Part shown: positions 17,981 to 20,317 of the stretch, piece after piece | How the letters are laid out: every line of letters begins with the position of its first letter | Position numbering within the stretch: position 1 is the first letter of the stretch | Assembly: GCA_016713305.1 (NCBI GenBank) | Contig: JADJPK010000013.1 | Location: 1 to 20,317 of the forward strand | DNA from: Betaproteobacteria bacterium | GTDB lineage: Bacteria > Pseudomonadota > Gammaproteobacteria > Burkholderiales > Ga0077523 | Reading direction: 5' to 3' | Length of the DNA stretch: 20,317 nucleotides | Notes under the pieces: model-generated | What the model saw: only the letters and a program-made list of their open reading frames with translations | Told to the model about the DNA's origin: nothing | Databases searched by the model: none | Made by a program: the position numbers and the translations under genes

Positions 17981-20317
17981 TCAGCTGGACTCGTCCGGCT
18001 TGCGGCCGCGGTAGCCGGTCCGGTCCTGAAAGATTGCGTAGAGAGTCGGCAGAACGATCAGGGTGAGCAAGGTCGCGGAGATGAGTCCGCCGATCACCAC
18101 CACCGCCAACGGCTTCTGGGTCTCGGATCCGATGCCGTGGGACAACGCCATCGGCAGCAGACCGAGCATCGCCAGCAATCCCGTCATGAGGACGGTACGC
18201 ATGCGCAAGAGCGAGCCACGAATCACGGCTCCGTTCGTGGTCATTCCGGTGCGACGCAGCTGGTTGAAATGGGAGACGAGGACGACGCCATTGAGCACGG
18301 CCTGTCCGAACAGCGCAATGAACCCGATGGCAGCGGAGACGGACAATGGAATCCCGGTCAGGAACAAGGCGAAGATGCCGCCTATGAGCGCGAAAGGAAT
18401 GTTCACCAGAATGAGAAGGGCGCTCTTGAACGATTCGAACGCATTGAACAGCAGCAGGAAGATGATCAGGACCGAAATGGGCACGATGATGGCCAGACGC
18501 TTCATTGCGCGCTCCTGATTCTCGAACTCGCCCGACCAGGCCATGGTGTAGCCGTCAGGCAAACGCAGGGCCTTGGCCACGTTTGCTTTCATGTCTGCAA
18601 CCACGCTTCCCATGTCGCGATCGCGGATGAACACGCCGATGGACAGCACCCGAGTTCCGTTTTCCCGGCTGATGTTCATGCTTCCACCGATGGATCGGAA
18701 CTCTGCCACCTGCGATAGTGGGATGTGGGCGCCCGAGGGCGTCGAGACGAGCGCCTGCCGCATCCTGGCGAGAGATCGCTCGGGATTCTTCAGCCTGACG
18801 ACGACCGCGTAGCGACGCTCCCCTTCCCAGAGTTGAGTCGCGGAAGCCGCCCAATGCGATCTCCACGACGTCCTCGATGTCTGCAACATTGAGGCCGTAG
18901 CGGGCCGCGGCCGCCCGGTCGATCACGATCTGCACTTGTGGCAGTTCGCCAAGACGGTCGACGAAGGCACGCGTGACACCAGGAACGTGTCGCACGGCGG
19001 AAAGTGTCCTGTTGGCGAGATCGCGCAGCGTGCTCAAATCGTCTCCGAACACCTTGATCACGATCTGGCCGTCGATCTGGGATATCGATTCGAGCACGTT
19101 GTCACGAATGGGCTGGGAGAAGCTCGCATCGACCCCCGGAAAGGTGCGCTCGAGCATTGCTTCCATCTGATCGAGCACCTGGCGCTTGGTCGCTTGCCCG
19201 CCCCATTCGCTCTCCGGCCTGAGATCCACAAGAAACTCGGCGCTGTTGATGAGCTTGGGATCAGTTCCGTCCTCCGGACGCCCCGCCTTCGACATGATGT
19301 TCGCGACCTGCGGAACGGTCATGAGGGACTCCCGGATCCGCGGTTCATCTCCTGCGCTTCTGAGAAGGGAGATGGAGGGGTGGATAGGGGCATTGATCCA
19401 CACGGATCCTTCGTTGAGCTCGGGAAGGAACTCCGTGCCGAGCTTCGGCACCACCGCCAGACTCGCGGCCAGCACGCCCACTGCACTGCCGATGATGAGC
19501 CATCGCCTTGTCAGCGCCCATCGCAGGACAGGTTCGTAGACCGCCTTGCAGCTGCGTACCACGACGTTTTCCTTGTGCGAGAGATCCCGGCCCAGCAGCC
19601 AGAGGCAGGCGAGCGGCACCACGGTCAGGGACAGCAGAAGCGAGCCCACCAATGCCGAAGTGACGGACCATGCCATGGGAGCGAATATCCGCCCTTCGTG
19701 ACGCTGAAGCGTAAAGATAGGGATGTGTGCGGCGATGATGATCAGCATGGAGAATAGTGTCGGCCTGCCGACCTCCATCACCGCCTCGAGTACCTTCTGT
19801 ACGCGGGGTACCCGATCGTTCGACTCTTCCGAGAGCTTGCGGAAGACGTTCTCGACCACGATCACCGCCCCCCGTCAACGATGATGCCGAAATCCATGGC
19901 GCCCAGCGACAGCAGGTTGGCCGGGATGCCGACGAAAGTGAGTCCGAGGAAAGTCGACAACAGGGAGAGCGGAATCACCGCCGCCACGATCGCAGCGGCC
20001 CGCAGGTCTCCCAGGAACAGCAGCAGCACGGCGGTCACCAGGAGCGCGACTTCCATCAGATTGGTGAAGACCGTCTTGAGCGTGCGCTGGATGGGCCAAG
20101 GTGCCGATCGTAGAAAGGCGGGATCTGGACATTCCTCGGGAGGCGGAAGTGTTGAGCTGCTCCACTTTGGTCTTGACTCCTCCAAGACCTGGGCCGGTAT
20201 AGCCCCCTTTGCGCATGGCACGTTACCGCTTGTGACGTCATCGTCCTTGTTGGGCCCACGATGCCCTGGCGTGGGACGTTCCCGACGTTCACCTCTGCAC
20301 GTGGGACAGCAGCACTG
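17981..20317 (-). CDS. Heavy-metal RND efflux pump, CzcA/CusA family (N-terminus outside window)
   Basis: This is the inner-membrane proton/cation antiporter of a tripartite metal exporter. The window shows the C-terminal 780 or so residues. From the edge: VNVGNVPRQGIVGP, VKTKVEQLNTS, IPPFYDR, then TM helices, LMEVALLVTAVLLLFLGDLR and AAIVAAVIPLSLLSTFLGLT. The TM4 signature DFGIIVDG + VIVVEN is at about 19850-19895, interrupted by two extra G; corrected it is DFGxxxDGAVxxVEN, the form of divalent-cation (Zn/Co/Cd-type) exporters. FAPMAWSVTSALVGSLLLSL, LGTEFLPELNEGSVWINAPI (periplasmic domain), SQPIRDNVLESISQIDGQIV and VFGDDLS follow. TM8-12 include SALLILVNIPFALIGGIFAL and FGQAVLNGVVLVSHFNQLR, and the end is DRTGYRGRKPDESS at the stop 17981-17983. 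Slips are near 18845, 19350, 19865 and several beyond 20090. Partner genes czcB/czcC would lie upstream, off the window. The exact metal is inference. Confidence 0.93.

Noticed and set aside
1..20317. CRISPR arrays, insertion sequences, prophage, tRNA/rRNA or defence genes
   Set aside because: I saw no direct repeat series, terminal inverted repeats, transposase motifs or RNA gene signatures on either strand.

Overview
The window is high-GC DNA that reads as a betaproteobacterial chromosome. The best evidence is a gene block on the minus strand in the order ilvI-ilvH-ilvC-psd-pssA-leuA, an arrangement characteristic of Betaproteobacteria. Protein-level matches (338-codon class I ketol-acid reductoisomerase, two-domain argA, yggX, ppk1) agree with this. 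I cannot assign a genus from the sequence alone. Many genes can only be read by joining two or three frames. The breaks are small indels inside otherwise well conserved proteins, so I treat them as sequence errors and give outer gene limits rather than calling pseudogenes. Breaks are dense from 1 to about 12.4 kb, nearly absent from 12.45 to 17.0 kb, and sparse afterwards.

Layout. (1) 1-1251, plus: 3' part of a Ser/Thr protein kinase with a C-terminal cyclic-nucleotide-binding domain, cut by the window edge. (2) About 1437-2130, minus: a family-2-like glycosyltransferase, convergent with the kinase. (3) 2248-9155, minus: the branched-chain amino acid and phospholipid block (leuA, pssA, psd, ilvC, ilvH, ilvI in coordinate order), read from a good sigma70-type promoter at 9201-9229, with a second possible promoter in front of leuA. 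(4) 9251-10091, minus: an inositol-monophosphatase-family gene. (5) From 10176, plus: rsmE, a short-chain dehydrogenase and argA. (6) 13438-17952, plus: a promoter followed by tightly packed yggX, ppk1, a CYTH-CHAD gene and sixA. (7) 17981-20317, minus: a heavy-metal RND efflux pump (CzcA/CusA family), whose N-terminus lies beyond the window.

How the genes fit together. IlvI/IlvH, IlvC and LeuA carry out the first shared steps of valine/isoleucine synthesis and the committed step of leucine synthesis. PssA and Psd, embedded between them, make phosphatidylserine and then phosphatidylethanolamine. ppk1, CYTH-CHAD and sixA form a compact set that plausibly acts on polyphosphate: a polymerase that works through a phosphohistidine, a protein carrying a polyphosphate-binding-type CHAD domain and a triphosphate-type CYTH domain, and a phosphohistidine phosphatase. 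I found no tRNA, rRNA, CRISPR array, insertion sequence or prophage gene. The most interesting content is the polyphosphate set and the kinase/cNMP fusion; most of the rest is core metabolism.
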